Below, one piece after another: positions 32,826 to 45,983 of a DNA stretch of 64,000 nucleotides; the stretch's first letter is position 1, and each line of letters starts with the position of its first letter. The notes under the pieces were generated by a model that worked only from the letters and a program-made list of their open reading frames with translations, did not search any database and was not told the DNA's origin. This DNA comes from Stenogyne calaminthoides (taxonomy: Eukaryota; Streptophyta; Magnoliopsida; Lamiales; Lamiaceae): assembly GCA_037126765.1 (NCBI GenBank), contig JBBCBC010000012.1:3472001-3536000 (forward strand), given 5' to 3'. The position numbers and the translations under genes are program-made.

Positions 32826-35427
32826 GCGAACCTGCAGCCAAATCAGGCTTTAGGTACCCCTTTTGGATTGGGTCCTGAGGGGTTAGGATTGGTTTTGGGG
32901 ATCCATATAAACAGGGCACTTCTATTGAGATCAGTTAGATCAGAATGCCTGATTTGTCTTCCATACCTATCAACATAATCATACGTCTCTTTATATGCTT
33001 TCTGATTAGTATGATTATTAGTGTGAACCTTGGGTGACTTAAAAGACTTGGGATTTATCTTTTCTGTTTGTCTTCTTTTCATCCATTAGGGTTGGTTCAA
33101 AAAAGCACCCTAGGTTTCGATTATAGGGGTAGGTACGATTTGCTACCATCAAAAGATTCATATCTTTTTGGCATAGGTGGTTTTTGGCTTTACCTATAGC
33201 TTGCTTATTCGGCAGCTGACCTTGATTGGGTCTCAGATTAGACTTCCCTTTTACAGGTTGTCTTTTCTGGTACCTAATCTGTTGATCAGGTTGAGGTTTC
33301 TTCAGAAGAACTGGGTTTTTCTGTTGATTCCTCGGCTGATGCTTTACCGATTAGGGGTCCATTTCTCTTTTTTCGATTAGGCACTTGCCTTTACCTCCAA
33401 TGTGTCTTTTTTTCCCTTATTAGATACAAGTTTGGCTTTTAGTGTATCTTTGTCAGAAACTCGTTTGATTACACCTTTTTGAAGTGAATCAAACGGGGCT
33501 TTTGAGGATGTGGAAGGGTTCTCATACCCAAGTCCCTTCTTGTTAATCGTTGTTCAAAAATAGGCGTTCATATCTTGAACGGTTTTAGATGACTTTGTGA
33601 AAACCTCTATTTTCTTGCGCAAATTATCCTCAGAAGATTTTAGACTCTCATGTAGTCGAAATAGCTCATCAAATTTAGCTTGAAGGATTTTGAAGTCATC
33701 AGCTTGTTGTTTGTTGATTGCTAGCTGATCTTTGATCTGCTTCTCCTGAGCAGAAGATTTAACTTTCAGAATGTTAAGTTCCTCGATTTACCTTCGAAAG
33801 CGGTTCAAAGATTTCGATTCAAAGAGCTTTCTTTGAGATCCTTCTCTTTAACAAGCTGATTATTTCTGATCCTTAGCTTGTCATTCTCAGCTTCCACCAT
33901 AGCATAAGTGTCTACTGCATTGGAGAGATCATCAAGCAATTGCTCAGAGTAGAGCTGCAGTTCAATCTCCTCAGCAGGTGTGCTAATAATAGCGGTGTGT
34001 AAGCGGAACAAAGCGAAAGGTTTGGAGGTTACCTCAGATTGGTCCTCCTTGGCCATCAGGCAAATCTCATCGTCATCCCAAGAGAATATCGGATCTTCAT
34101 TCTCATAGAAGTCAACAAAGACCGCTTATCGGACATAAATCTTCTCTGAGAGAAATATCCGAGAATCCTCGGAGGCGGATAGGAATCATCAATTCCGGAT
34201 GTGTCGTGACCATGGCTTTTCATCCCTATAACGTTGCTCTCTTTTGTTCCTCTTTTCTTCCCTTTCTTTTGGCGTCCAGTCTAGGCGATCTGTATTTGTA
34301 GTGACTGGCTTCTCCACAGTTGAAGCACGCCCCTTGAACCACGGAACCTTTCCTTCCGGTGAGTCAAGTCTCTCGTCAGTAGGATCTATCGGTGACTTCC
34401 TTTTCGATAATAATCAACTCCTTCATCGGATCTGTTATCTCTTCTCTCATCATCCAGTTATCTCTTTTCTTTTCATCTCTGTGATCTCTTCCATCATCAG
34501 ATCTGGTTCTTTCTGGAGATCTGTTAGCTGATCTCCTATCTCTTCCTCGGCTATGTTGATAATCTTTATAGAATCTTCGATACTTACCAAGTTGAATATT
34601 TGATTTTTCAAGCTTCCTGGTAAGAAGAAGCGTGTTCTGATTTGACTTATTATGTTTCCAACAGTTCGGTCTTCGATCTGCTTTCTTTGGTTGCTTTTTT
34701 AAATGAATCGATTTAGACATTGAGGCTTCAGCGGGTGCCTCGTCTTCATCTGCTTGTCCTCTTTTGATTAAATCGAACTCGTGAGCTTTAAGGCTTAGGA
34801 ACAAGCTACTTGGTTTCATCCTTGAAATGTCTTGGCAATCCTTGATTACCGTGACTTTCATGTCCAATTTCTTGGTGAGAGATCTTAAAATATTGTAGTT
34901 GATATCTTTGTCTGACATCTCTCTACCAAGTTCTCGTAGCTTATTCACTGACATAGTAATCCTTCCATCGAGCTCGTTGATGGTCTCGTTGGGCAGCATC
35001 TTCAGTTTTTCAAACTTTACCAGTTTGGCTTGTAGACGACTGTCTTTGATCTGATCATTTCCTTCGCATATCTCAGCTAGAGTATCCCACATTGCTTTCG
35101 CAGTTTGAGATATTTTATCTTCTCCTTGGTGACTTTATCCATTGTCTTCATGATAATATGCCTGACGATTGTATCTAGAGTATACAACTTTCTTTCCTCT
35201 GCATCCATCAAGGCTGGGCTTTTTCGCACAAGACTTCCCGGGGCAAAGTCTGGATCTCCTCCAACTGCAGGGTTGTCGTAATATATGATGATGGGTCCTC
35301 TTTCAATGACTTCCATCATTCTGCCACTAATCGAACCTAGATGGTTGCACATATAAATGGCCCAATCTGCATACTCATCAATTGAGAACTTCGGCAAATC
35401 ATGATACATACCAGAGGTATTATCCAT
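32826..35427 (-). pseudogene. Sirevirus gag of the full element, broken
   Basis: Starts MDNTSGMYHDLPKF at 35427, shifts frame near 35085, continues to 34376, then decays; the zinc knuckle seen intact in the partial copy (21047-21088) is damaged near 34290-34330. A later piece (34056-33805) is a coiled-coil segment (EEIELQLYSEQLLDDLSN, KLRIRNNQLVKEKDL), matching the long C-terminal gag extension of Sireviruses. A KXNPK-rich piece at 33082-32843 leads into protease. Confidence 0.82.
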
Positions 35428-35549
35428 GCTGAGTGATTTTGGAAAAACAAATGAGTTTTAAAACGGTTTTTCAAGATCTGTTCAATTGACCACAAAGATT
35501 CTTCCTCAAGAATCGATGATACACAAAGCCAGTGGTCTGTAGAACCACT

Positions 35550-35561
35550 GCTCTGATACCA
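35550..35561 (-). promoter_or_regulatory. Primer binding site of the full Sirevirus element
   Basis: The minus strand reads TGGTATCAGAGC, two bases after the LTR end GGGACCTACA. The other copy (22316-22328) differs exactly at the CAG. Confidence 0.9.
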
Positions 35562-35563
35562 CT

Positions 35564-37120
35564 TGTAGGTCCCGAACAGGTTTTGTGAGGGCAGAAGTCT
35601 AGAGGGGAGGGGTGAATAGACTTCTGCAAACTTTTTGTGAGGATCAGGTGTGATGGCAGTTAGCCTGATCAGAGTGCAAGTGAATCAGTTTGGACTGATA
35701 TCTAACTTACTAATCGCCTGAAGGCAGATCAGTTCGGTATCTATCAGTTTAACTGATTTGTGCGGAAGCTAAGTTTTACCCGTGTGAAAAACCAGTTTTG
35801 ATAAATCAGATTCCAAAGTCAGTCTTTTAACCAGTTGACTAAAGTGTCAAACTTGATCAGATCAGAAGCTTGGTGCTAGCTGATCTTAACTTAGAATATG
35901 TATGTAGCTTTGAATAAGTTGAGTGCGATTGTGTTAAGCAGTTAATCAAAGCAGGTAAAAGCACACAAGATTTATAGTGGTTCGGACAAACCAGTCCTAC
36001 GTCCACTCTTCCCTATCACAAGGGGCACCAACTAAACCAACTGGACTTAGATTTTTGTGTTAGTCCAACACAGTACACCAACAGATATTTAAAGAGTTCT
36101 CACTCAACCGATCCCAGAAATCAGAACTAGAAACCCTAGTCTGAAATCTTGCTAAACAACTTAACCTAACTTTGGGTTTGGATAAGATTGTTTTGGTTCC
36201 AACTATGAAATCTTTTCTAGTGTTTAAGTAGCCTATCAGCTAGATGAAAAGATTTCTGTGCTAAGAACTTATGGGATGAACACTTAAAAAATTAATCTTC
36301 AAGTTCGTGTTCTTCGTGCGGAAATCTGATTATAGCTTGAGCTTCTTGATTGTTTCAGTGTTTCCGTAACTTCACTCTGAAGTGTGATCCCATATTTATA
36401 GACCTCGAAATCAAAGAGCCGTTGGAGAGCAATTTGAATTTCAGGCTATATTTGGTAGACTTGCAGGATTGATGTGACGTGCTTCAGGAACGGCATGGCC
36501 GAAAGCGTGAATAGTGTCTTTTATAGCCGTTAGAGAGAGTAGCACCAAATCCCATAATTGCCGGCTCCGATCATACGTGTCTCGTTCTTATTGGTTAACA
36601 GACGCACTTTTCAGTGTTGTTCTTCCAACTAAGGTTGACATTCTTCTTGTTCAGATCATAGACGTATGATTTGGTGAAACATCAGTTTTCACCTGGTGAG
36701 CTGACCTGATCAGATCAAAGCTGGTCAGTCTACCTGATGGAGTCTTCTGGTGCCAGTTGTCTTAGCTTGAACTAGCAGACTCGGCTGATGTAGGTCTTCT
36801 GGTCTGATCTTCAAGTCTTCTGAGTTTGAGCTTCATGACTTCAGCTGAGATATCTGACTTGATCAGATCGATCTGATCTTCTGATCTTCTCTTGCCTTCT
36901 GGCCTGTCGGATATCAGCTGTTCTTCATATCTTCAGATCTGACCTATACATATTGAGGTTCCCCCTCAATATGTGACCTATCTATTACATCAGTTGTTCT
37001 ATACAATAGTTATCAACTGGTATTCTATAAACGGTAATATAAACATCAGTCAGCTAACAGGTCTGACTGGTCCTATTACATGTGTTTTAGAACTTTCATC
37101 AAAACTCTAAATTCCCAACA
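35564..37120 (-). repeat. 5' LTR of the Sirevirus element
   Basis: TGTAGGTCCCG...AATTCCCAACA on the plus strand, followed by GATAG, the presumed target duplication. It contains the conserved block TATAGTGGTTCGGACAAACC at 35973-36006. Confidence 0.9.
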
Positions 37121-38559
37121 GATAGGTGTTGGGCGAAAATTTGGGAAGAAAAACAATGTGAGAAAACCTTTTCTTGATCTCCAAGAAATCTTGAATATAT
37201 CTCCTATATTCTTTTTCCCATAATTATAATATTCCACAAAAATTCCACCTTATCAACATTATGGTATTTTCGAAAATATAGGGTCCAAGATTCCAAGATT
37301 TGGGATCTTCTTGAATTTATGAGATATTCTTGTATTTCAAGAAATACATATCTTCCATAATATCTTTTCAAAAAAATCAAGAAAATCTTTCTTGCCCTTA
37401 TTTTCAAATTTTCAAAATTTCTATATAGATAATCAAGTGAGAGATTTCTTGAATTTAATGAGATAATCTTGTATTCCAAGAATACATATCTTCATTCCAT
37501 AACAAAATTCAAAGAAAATCTTTCTCCCCTTTTATCTATAAATTTCGAAAATAATTAGGAAAAATAAGCAACAATATTTATTTTATTTTAAACACCTTTT
37601 TCAGTTATTGGACTATATGTTGGGCTACTCATGGGGCCTTTAGGAGAATTAAGATTGGACCTTCAAATGGATCTTGAATTATCAATATTGAGCCACACTA
37701 TTATCCAAGCCCATAAATATTAATTAATCCCACTACATAATTAATATTGCACTATCCATCTTAACCCATATTACAGTCAATATGGCTCCCGGTTATTATT
37801 TCCCGTGTTTAAGATTATCTAGCCCATTAATTAATTCAAGCCACTGAAAAAGCTTTCCGTTAATTAATATCTTTTGTCCTTGGTCAAGGAACGGTTCAAC
37901 ATTATTATCCATACCGGAAACTAATTCAACTTGCAAAATTTGGTATGATAAAGCTTATGAACCTCCCAAGGGGGCAAATCGAACAAGCGTACTTACACAC
38001 GATTCTTCGTATTAAATCTTAGCAATCACATATGACCAATAATATTGCCCAAGATAAAAAGTATTGAATCTCGTTGATTCTCTACCCATGATAAGTCAAA
38101 GCAATAATTATCAATCACACGTGATCCTATTTAAGGAACGAAGATTAAGAAATAACGAACCACTGAGGTCTAATTCTTCCTTTTTCAGTTCCGAAGAATT
38201 TATCCTCCTGTAGGTCCTATTCAGTGCATCAGACATGCACTAGTGTAATCTCTTGGTCAAGACAAGCCAATCTGAGCCTTAAACTTCAACCTTTCACGAT
38301 GGGTTGTTCATTTCCATCTAGGTCGTGAATGGCGTACTTTTAGTTACAAGGACTGTTAATTTAATCTTCTATGATCTGGTATCACTAAATTAACTACAAT
38401 GTAACACGTACTATTTAATGAACAGTTATGCAGTAAATATGTGTAACATTCAATGATATTTAAAGCAATAGTGATAAACAATTTATTTCAGCAAATAAGT
38501 CCGAAATTCAGTTTTGATTATACAAAGTAAAAAGCATACTTTCCAGTATAATCCCAACA
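37121..38559 (-). repeat. LTR of the right chimera, second piece
   Basis: Continues the LTR begun at 20465; the first 61 bp repeat 20864-20924. It ends TATAATCCCAACA, then the polypurine-tract complement ATCTCCCACTT. Confidence 0.88.
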
Positions 38560-39579
38560 ATCTCCCACTTATACTCAAAGTCTGCTTTTAAGTATACTAC
38601 AACATGTCTCGTGTAGTTCGTGACATCTAATGCCACCTACACGAACCTAATAATTTCTCCTACTTATACTCAAAGCAGATTGGCAACGGTCTTGACACCC
38701 ATTCCTTTCACATGTCTCTTGAATGTATTCAGAGACAGACCCTTTGTGAATGGATCTGCTAGGTTGTCTTCAGACGCTATCTTTGCCACATCTATATCTC
38801 CTCTCTTAACGATTTCTCGTATAAGATGGTATTTCCTTTCAATGTGTTTGCTGGCCTTATGGGCTCTTGGTTCCCTTGAATTTGCAACTGCTCCGGCATT
38901 GTCACAATAAACAGTGATTGTGCTGGGCAAATTCGGAACTACGCCCAAGTCCACTAGGAAGTTCTTGAGCCAAACCGCTTTTTTTCACGCCTGCAGCGAT
39001 TACATATTCGGTTTCCATGGTAGAATCTGCGATGCATTTACGCTAACGCTTCTCCATGTCACGGCTCCTTCCCCATGCAAAACACACTACCGAGGTAGAT
39101 TTTCCGAGTCTATGTCCGATTGGAAATCCGAGTCCGTGTAGCCGATGGGGATTGACTATCTCGACCGATAAATCAACATTCTATCCCGAGTTCTTTTCGG
39201 ATACTTCGTAATGTTTTTAATCGCCATTCAATGCTCTTTCCCGGGTTACTTTGATATCTTGCCACCATGCCAACGGCAAAGCGGATATCCGGTCTCGCAT
39301 ACAAATTGCAGATACATAAGGCTTCCGGCGGTACCAAGCATAAGGAATGCCTCTCATGTCATCTATCTCTTTTTTGCCTTAGGGACATTTTCTTGGATAG
39401 ATGGATTCCATGTCCGAAAAGGTACGAAGCCTTTCTTGGAATCTTGCATCTTTGAATCGCTTCAAGACAAAGGTCTATGTATGAAGCTTTCATGATAAGC
39501 CTATCATCCTTTTCTTGCGATCTCGAGTGATCTTGATCCTAAGGATGTGTGCGGCTTCCCCTAAGTCCTTCATATCAAA
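38560..39579 (-). pseudogene. RNase H of the right chimera, broken
   Basis: The frame 38954-38670 encodes the C-terminal RNase H part (VYCDNAGAVANSREP, KASKHIERKYHLIREIV, NLADPFTKGLS). The N-terminal part at 39000-39579 has lost its frame. Confidence 0.8.
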
Positions 39580-40386
39580 CTATTTTGAAAGCCATGCCCT
39601 TACGTCTGATAACACATTCACATCATTCCCGATGATCAGAATGTCGTCTACGTATAGTACTAAGAATACCAATGCAGTTCCGACACACTTTTTGTACACA
39701 CAACTTTCGAACTCGTTCTGATAGAACCCATAAGACTTTATAACATGATCAAAATATTGGTTCCAAGCTCTGGATGCCTGTTTGAGTCCGTAAATGGACT
39801 TCATGAGCTTACAAACTAGGTGTTCTTGGCCTTTTTCAATGAAGCCTTGGGGTTGTTGCATATAGATCTCTTTATCAAGACTTCCGTTGAGGAAAGCTAT
39901 CTTGACATCCATTTGCCAAATTTCAAAGTCGAGATGCGCAGCAATCGATAAGAGAATACGGATGGACTTGAGCATGGCTACGGGCGAAAAAGTTTCCTCA
40001 TAATCGATCCCTTCTTTCTGAGTATAACCTTTCGCCACGAGTCTTGCTTTGAAGGTTTCCACCTTCCCGTCCGGTCCTCTTTTCCTCTTATACACCCACT
40101 TACAACCAATGGGTTTGACCCCATTAAGTGGTTCGACTAGCTCCCACACTCTGTTATGAAACATAGAAACCATTTCGTCTTTCATTGCAGTTTGCCAAGA
40201 ATCTGCATCCTTGTCTTGGATTGCCTCGTCATGTGTGCATGGATCTGATTTGTCTTGTCCGGGAATCAAGTCCGAGGACTCTCCTATTACCATAAATCTC
40301 TCGGGCTGTTTCACAACCCTCCCACTACTTCGAGGTTCCGGTTGTGTAAGTGTGTCGTATGGTATATCATCTTGTACAGTTGGCAT
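39580..40386 (-). CDS. Reverse transcriptase of the right chimera, ending at TAG
   Basis: 268 codons from the integrase-RT linker (SSGRVVKQPERFM) through KWVYKRKRGPDG, YTQKEGIDYEETFSPVA, QMDVKIAFLNGSL, YGLKQASRAWNQYFD, to the catalytic LYVDDILIIGND. It ends in WLSK and a TAG at 39580-39582 where the reverse element has CAG (5989-5991). The two aspartates of YVDD are present, so the truncation lies after the palm motif. Confidence 0.87.
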   Translation of the reverse strand: MPTVQDDIPYDTLTQPEPRSSGRVVKQPERFMVIGESSDLIPGQDKSDPCTHDEAIQDKDADSWQTAMKDEMVSMFHNRVWELVEPLNGVKPIGCKWVYKRKRGPDGKVETFKARLVAKGYTQKEGIDYEETFSPVAMLKSIRILLSIAAHLDFEIWQMDVKIAFLNGSLDKEIYMQQPQGFIEKGQEHLVCKLMKSIYGLKQASRAWNQYFDHVIKSYGFYQNEFESCVYKKCVGTALVFLVLYVDDILIIGNDVNVLSDVRAWLSK

Positions 40387-40425
40387 TGAGGTTAGCCCCC
40401 TTAGCTCATTTAAGGTAATCTCACT

Positions 40426-41403
40426 TCAGGGTCTTCTTTCGTTCATATAGTCTTCTTCCAAAAATCTAAAGTTGGTGCTTATGACCACCTTTTGATCTTC
40501 GGGACCATAGAACATACACCCTTTTGTTCCCTCGGGGTATCCTACAAACAACCTTAATTCTGATCGAGGATCCAATTTTCCGGCTTCCTTGTCCAACACG
40601 TAGGTCGGACAAATTCTCATGTGTCTCATACTAGGCTTGCGCTCGGTCCATAATTCTTTGGGAGTTTTGGGAACCGATTTGGATGGCACCAAGTTTAGAA
40701 TGTAAGTTGTTGTTTCCAAGGCATGAACCCAGAACGACTTGGGAAGATCCGCATAACTCATCATAGATCTAACCATTTCCAAAAGAGTTTTGTTTCTTCG
40801 CTCTGCAACCCCATTTTGTTGAGGGGTTCCGGGTGCAGTGAGCTGGGATGCAATCCTTTCATCAGATAAGTAGTTCGAAAACTCATCACTGAGGTATTCG
40901 CCTCCACGATCAGATCGTAGAGACTTGATACATTTTTCCCTATGATTCTCTGCTTGAGCCTTAAATTCTTTGAATTTCTCAAAGGTCTCAGATTTATGCT
41001 TCATAAGGAAAATAAAACCGTACCTTGAGTAATCATCAATAAAAGTGACAAAATACTCATAACCTCCTCTTGCTTTGGTTGACATTGGACCACATACATC
41101 TGTGTGAACGATCTCTAACACTTCTTTGGCTCTATTCCCCTTGGCTCCAAAAGTCCTCTTGGTCATTTTACCCTCCAAACATGATTCGCAGGTTGGAATT
41201 GGTTCAACTTGGAGAAACTCTAGTGAACCGTCTTTCACCAACCTTTGGATCCTCTTTGGATTTATATGACCTAATCTTAGATGCCAAAGAAGTGTCTCGT
41301 TCACGTCTGATGAACGTTTTCTTTTCTCGGAAACAGTTGATGTGTTATAGGATGCATTTCGTGAGTGGTGTGCACAGTTAATTGTATAGAGATTATTCGA
41401 CAA
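40426..41403 (-). CDS. Integrase of the right chimera
   Basis: 325 codons with HHCC, then catalytic D102, D165 and E201 and PGTPQQNGVAERRN. MRICPTYVLDK lacks two residues (WG) present in the other copies. A frame break near 40430 separates it from RT. Confidence 0.88.
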   Translation of the reverse strand: MSNNLYTINCAHHSRNASYNTSTVSEKRKRSSDVNETLLWHLRLGHINPKRIQRLVKDGSLEFLQVEPIPTCESCLEGKMTKRTFGAKGNRAKEVLEIVHTDVCGPMSTKARGGYEYFVTFIDDYSRYGFIFLMKHKSETFEKFKEFKAQAENHREKCIKSLRSDRGGEYLSDEFSNYLSDERIASQLTAPGTPQQNGVAERRNKTLLEMVRSMMSYADLPKSFWVHALETTTYILNLVPSKSVPKTPKELWTERKPSMRHMRICPTYVLDKEAGKLDPRSELRLFVGYPEGTKGCMFYGPEDQKVVISTNFRFLEEDYMNERRP

Positions 41404-41595
41404 CGTTCCATGACAGATAAATTTATCAAAAATAGAAATGGTAACAACTTTATTAAAAGTAACCGAATATCCATCATGAAAAAGTTTAGAAACTGAAATT
41501 AAATTCTTTCTAAAACTTGGAACGTAAAGAACATCTCTTAAAATTAAAACTCGCCTTCAAAAGACAGTGCACTTCTCCCATCGCTTCACCGCCAC

Positions 41596-42609
41596 TCAGT
41601 AAAGATCGCCCGAAGTGATGAGGATCTCACTCCCACTAAGTTGTCGGGTCCGTTTGAACCCCTGTAAAGTGAAACAAACATGATCAGTGGATCCCGTATC
41701 CACCACCCATAAATGGGAGGCATACGCCGCTAAACAAGTTTCAACAACTAGTGCGTGAGAATTACCTTTCTTTCCTTTCCTTTTGGGATTGGAACAGACT
41801 GACCTCCAATGTCCTTTCTCACCGCAATTAAAACATATTCCTTTTGGTCCTTTCTTGACACCCAAACAACTAACTGTCTTTTTCTCACTTTTCTTAGTGA
41901 TGAGTTTGCTTTGGTTCTGACCACTTTCCTTTTCTTGAGACTTGCCTTCCACTGGCCTAGATCTCGAGAAAAGACTTTTGGTCACCAATGCTTCTTCTTT
42001 CTTTCCTAAATGCTTCTCTATTTTCTCCAAGGCTTCTTGTAGGATATCCATAGTAAACATGTGATCACTCATCACAAAATTACAAAAAATCCATCGAAGC
42101 TTCTTGGTAGAGTTAGCAATGTAAATTCGATTTGGGCCTCATCACAATACTTAGTTCCAGATAAGCCGGTTTTTTCAAAATGGTGTTTAATCCTCGAGAA
42201 CATGCTCCCTTCACGGTGTTCCTCAACCATCTTTAGCCCGCCACATCGTCATTTTTAAACCGATTGATCATGTGGTCTTTTGTTAAAAACATTTCTTCAA
42301 GACTTTGCATAATTTCGCAGCCGAGACTCAACACCTTCATGAATGTGTCTCAAATCATCGACAAAGTGAAGTCAAGATTACACGCTTTTCATGGGTTCAT
42401 TGGCTCGCTCCCAAATATTATACTCATGTCTTTCCGCATTAGGTGATTCAACAAGAGGGCTTACGTGGCTTGGGTACATCAAGAACCCAATAATGTTCTT
42501 GTCTTGGTAGTAGGACAAAACTCATATTTCGTTTCCAAACATTATAGTTTTCGCCAGTTAATTGGTGTTCTTTGAGTGTATATAACAGTGGATTAAAAGG
42601 TTGCGACAT
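41596..42609 (-). pseudogene. gag and protease of the right chimera, broken
   Basis: gag starts at 42609 (MSQPFNPLLYTLKEHQLTGE, NYNVWKRNMSFVL) and stops at 42448. A later frame (42075-41596) has KIEKHLGKKEEALVTK, an intact zinc knuckle C-FN-C-GEKG-H-WRSV-C and the protease motif WVVDTGSTDHVC. The preceding MIFFCAYAYYC codons are leader sequence, so I place the start at the MSQ methionine. Confidence 0.82.
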
Positions 42610-44139
42610 GATGAACTGAAATAAACAATAATATGCATAAGCACAAAAAAATATCACAAGGTTCGATCACATGCATCATATTAAAATCTCAAAAAATATG
42701 AACATGCATCAGCCAACATCTCAAAACAGTTTAAATAAGCCACGTGGGGTGGGTCATTATTTAAACACATTCAAGCATGTTACAAACAAGAACAGTTACA
42801 AACCTTTAATATCCAGATTAATAGTTGGCTCCCACTTGACCAATATAAAATTGACAGGGACTTCGGGGAAGTATATGCATATCAATTTTATACCTAAGTA
42901 ATAACCATGATTAAATACAGGATTATTATTTTGTATTGAACGAGCCTCATGGGGAGGGTCATCGTCGCCACTAGTAATAATCCACAATCATCCATTTGGA
43001 ATTCATTCATGTGAAAGCTAACTTTTGACCGTCCCGTGGGGGGAATTTCTCCAAAAGAATTCACAAATAAATAAATCATGGAGGTCAAAATTAATTCAAT
43101 TTTATTATCCGGAATAAAATTGTCAATTAATTATTTAAACATACTTAGTAATTTTTGAAGGTGAGATTTTTCATTGGGCAACTCTCATGCAAACACATTT
43201 AAATAAATTAAATAAAGCATAAGATAGCACAATAATAAATCAAACAATGCAGAAAAAAGATAAACATATTGGGCACAAATTATCTAATTGTCATGGTTTG
43301 ATTTTTCTTGGCTTGATCTTGAGAAATACCGTCTTGAATTTCTCCCATCGTCTCGAAAAAAAATACTCCATCTCGAAATGCCCCGCCAAGTAGCTCGCAG
43401 CCGGGATGCCTTGCATCCAAGCTGACCCTTGGCATTACTCGGGCTTAGCCAGCGAGCCTCGGCCCCGGCCGTGTCCGTGATCCCCGGCGGCACAGCGAAC
43501 CCTCGGCGGCGACGCCGCGTAACCGCCGCACTTCGCTTGCGCGCTTCAGTCAGCCACCTCACCCACGAACCTGCTTCCATACGTCTCCCACCTCCGATGC
43601 CGTAATCCCGTTCGTCCGGCCCGTTCGCGCCTTGCGGTCAAGCGTGCGCCGTCTTGTGCCGGCCGTCATCCTGCCAGCCTATCCTCGGCCCACCATTTCG
43701 CCACCAGCGCCCATGCCCATCGCGCCCTGCTTGGCGATGTACGTATTCTTGCGTGCCTCCTGGCACGTTTTGCGCGACGACGCCGCTTACGCCGATTACG
43801 ATTTTATCCTTTAATTCTTCGTCTCGTTTTCATTTCCGATCCGGTTATAATTTATTTACATAAAATAAATAAACCTGGATCTAGACTAGTCTATTACATT
43901 GATCAAATCAAACAAATCCTAATCTACTCGTGGATTTTCTCACGAGGTAAAATGAATCCGAACGAATCGAATTAAAACCACAATTTATATGCATGCATAA
44001 ATAAACACATTAAATTCCATGACAATTGGATACCTGCAAAACAGATCTAGCAATTCTACTATCCAATTTCAAATTTAATGTCGGTAATTAAATTACAATT
44101 TAAAAAAATTGAGTCTCAAACCGTGGCTCTGATACCAGT
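42610..44139 (-). other. 5' leader and primer binding site of the right chimera
   Basis: Non-coding, parallel to 10058-11604. The primer binding site complement GCTCTGATACCA is at 44126-44137. A GC-rich segment at about 43380-43790 differs strongly from the corresponding segment at 10800-11260. Confidence 0.75.
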
Positions 44140-45983
44140 TGTTGGGGAATAAGTTGCACAGATCTATTCGGGGTGAATATTTAAATACAAATTTAATTCT
44201 TATAATTATTACTAGCATGAATTAATCCTATATTAATTCAAATAATAATCCAACAACAAATCATGCATATAATTGAATCACGTAAAACCTACGCATGCGG
44301 AAATCTACGAGTTTACGTGAACGTACCTCTTGGGACGACAATGGTCTTGTTGATTAAACTCACCAAAAGAACTTCCCAAGTATTCCCTTAATCCTTGCTC
44401 GACAATCCGGTGGAAGGATACTCGCGAACAATTAACAAAAAGAAAAAATAAACTTTGTTGCACCACTTTCGTGGATTTGCTAATTTTTCCAGCACATGGA
44501 ATTGTACATGGGAATGAAAGAATCATCCCCTATTTATAGATAGGTGTTGGGCGAAAATTTGGGAAGAAAAACAATGTGGGAAAACCTTTTCTTGATCTCC
44601 AAGAAATCTTGAATATATCTCCTATATTCTTTTTCCCATAATTATAATATTCCACAAAAATCCCACCTTATCAACATTATGGTATTTTCGAAAATATAGG
44701 GTCCAAGATTCCAAGATTTGGATCTTCTTGAATTTATGAGATATTCTTGTATTTCAAGAAATACATATCTTCCATAATATCTATTCAAGAAAATCAAGAA
44801 AATCTTTCTTGCCCTTTATTTTCAAAATTTTGAAATTTCTATATAGATAACCAAGTGGGAGATTTCTTGAATTTAATGAGATAATCTTGTATTCCAAGAA
44901 TACATATCTTCATTCCATAACAAAATTCAAAGAAAATCTTTCTCCCCTTCTATCTATAAATTTCGAAAATAATTAGGAAAAATAAGCAACAATATTTATT
45001 TTATTTTAAACACCTTTTTCAGTTATTGGACTATATGTTGGGCTACTCAGGGGGCCTTTAGGAGAATTAAGATTGGACCTTCCAATGGATCTTGAATTAT
45101 CAATATTGAGCCACAATATTATTCAACCCCATAAATATTAATTAATCCCACTACATAATTAATATTGCACTATCCATCTTAACCCATATTACAGTCAATA
45201 TGGCTCCCGGTTATTATTTCCCGTGTTTAAGATTATCTAGCCCATTAATTAATTCAAGCCACTGAAAAAGCTTTCCGTTAATTAATATCTTTTGTCCTTG
45301 GTCAAGGAACGGTTCAACATTATTATCCATACCGGAAACTAATTCCACTTGCAAGATTTGGTATGATAAAGCTTATGAACCTCCCAAGGGGCAAATCGTC
45401 GAACAAAGCGTGCTTTGCACACGATTCTTCGTATTAAATCTTAGCAATCACATGTGACCAATAATATTGCCCAAGATAAAAAGTATTGAATCTCGTTGAT
45501 TCTCTACCCATGATAAGTCAAAGCAATAGTTACCAATCACACGTGATCCTATTTAAGGAACGAAGATTAAGAAATAACGAACCACTGAGGTCTAATTCTT
45601 CCTTGTTCGATTCAAAGAATTTATCCTCCTCAGAGGTCCTATTCAAAGGCATCAGACATGCACTAGTGTAATCTCTTGGTCAAGACAAGCCAATCTGAGC
45701 CTTACACTTCAATCTTTCACGATGGGTTGTTCATTTCCATCTAGGTCGTGAATGGCGTACTTTTAGTTACAAGGGACTGTTAATTTAATCTTCTGTGATC
45801 TGATATCACTAAATTAACTACAATGTAACACGTACTATTTAATGAACAATTATGCAGTAAATATATGTAACATTCAATGATATTTAAAGCATCAGTGATA
45901 AACAATTTATTTCAGCAAATAAGTCCGAAATTCAGTTTTGATTATACAAAGTAAAAAGCATACTTTCCAGTATAATCCCAACA
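44140..45983 (-). repeat. 5' LTR of the right chimera (complete, 1,844 bp)
   Basis: TGTTGGGGAATAAG...TATAATCCCAACA, followed by target duplication GGAGA at 45984-45988. Confidence 0.92.

Larger units (their letters stand above)
22331..37120 (-). mobile_element. Sirevirus-type Ty1/copia element, full length, with third ORF
   Basis: LTRs at 22331-23869 (1,539 bp) and 35564-37120 (1,557 bp) with ends TGTTGGGAA...GGGACCTACA in element orientation. The polypurine tract is at 23870-23884 and the primer binding site at 35550-35561. Internal order in transcription direction: gag, PR, IN, RT, RNase H (stop at 29427-29429), a 2.3-kb spacer, then a long third ORF. Length near 14.8 kb, the C-rich motifs of the spacer (complement of poly-G tracts) and an ORF after pol all fit the Sirevirus genus. 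Frameshifts and catalytic changes make it defective. Confidence 0.9.
38560..44139 (-). mobile_element. Right chimera internal region: Angela-like pol and gag, reverse
   Basis: On the plus strand: polypurine tract, RNase H, RT, IN, PR/gag, leader, primer binding site. In the inversion model its RNase H side derives from insertion I and its gag side from insertion II. The crossover point cannot be placed by eye. Confidence 0.87.

Noticed and set aside
22331..37120. Retrovirus or plant virus integration because of an env-position ORF
   Set aside because: Copia gene order, plant tRNA primer site and Sirevirus-type polypurine tract identify a plant LTR retrotransposon; no envelope features seen.
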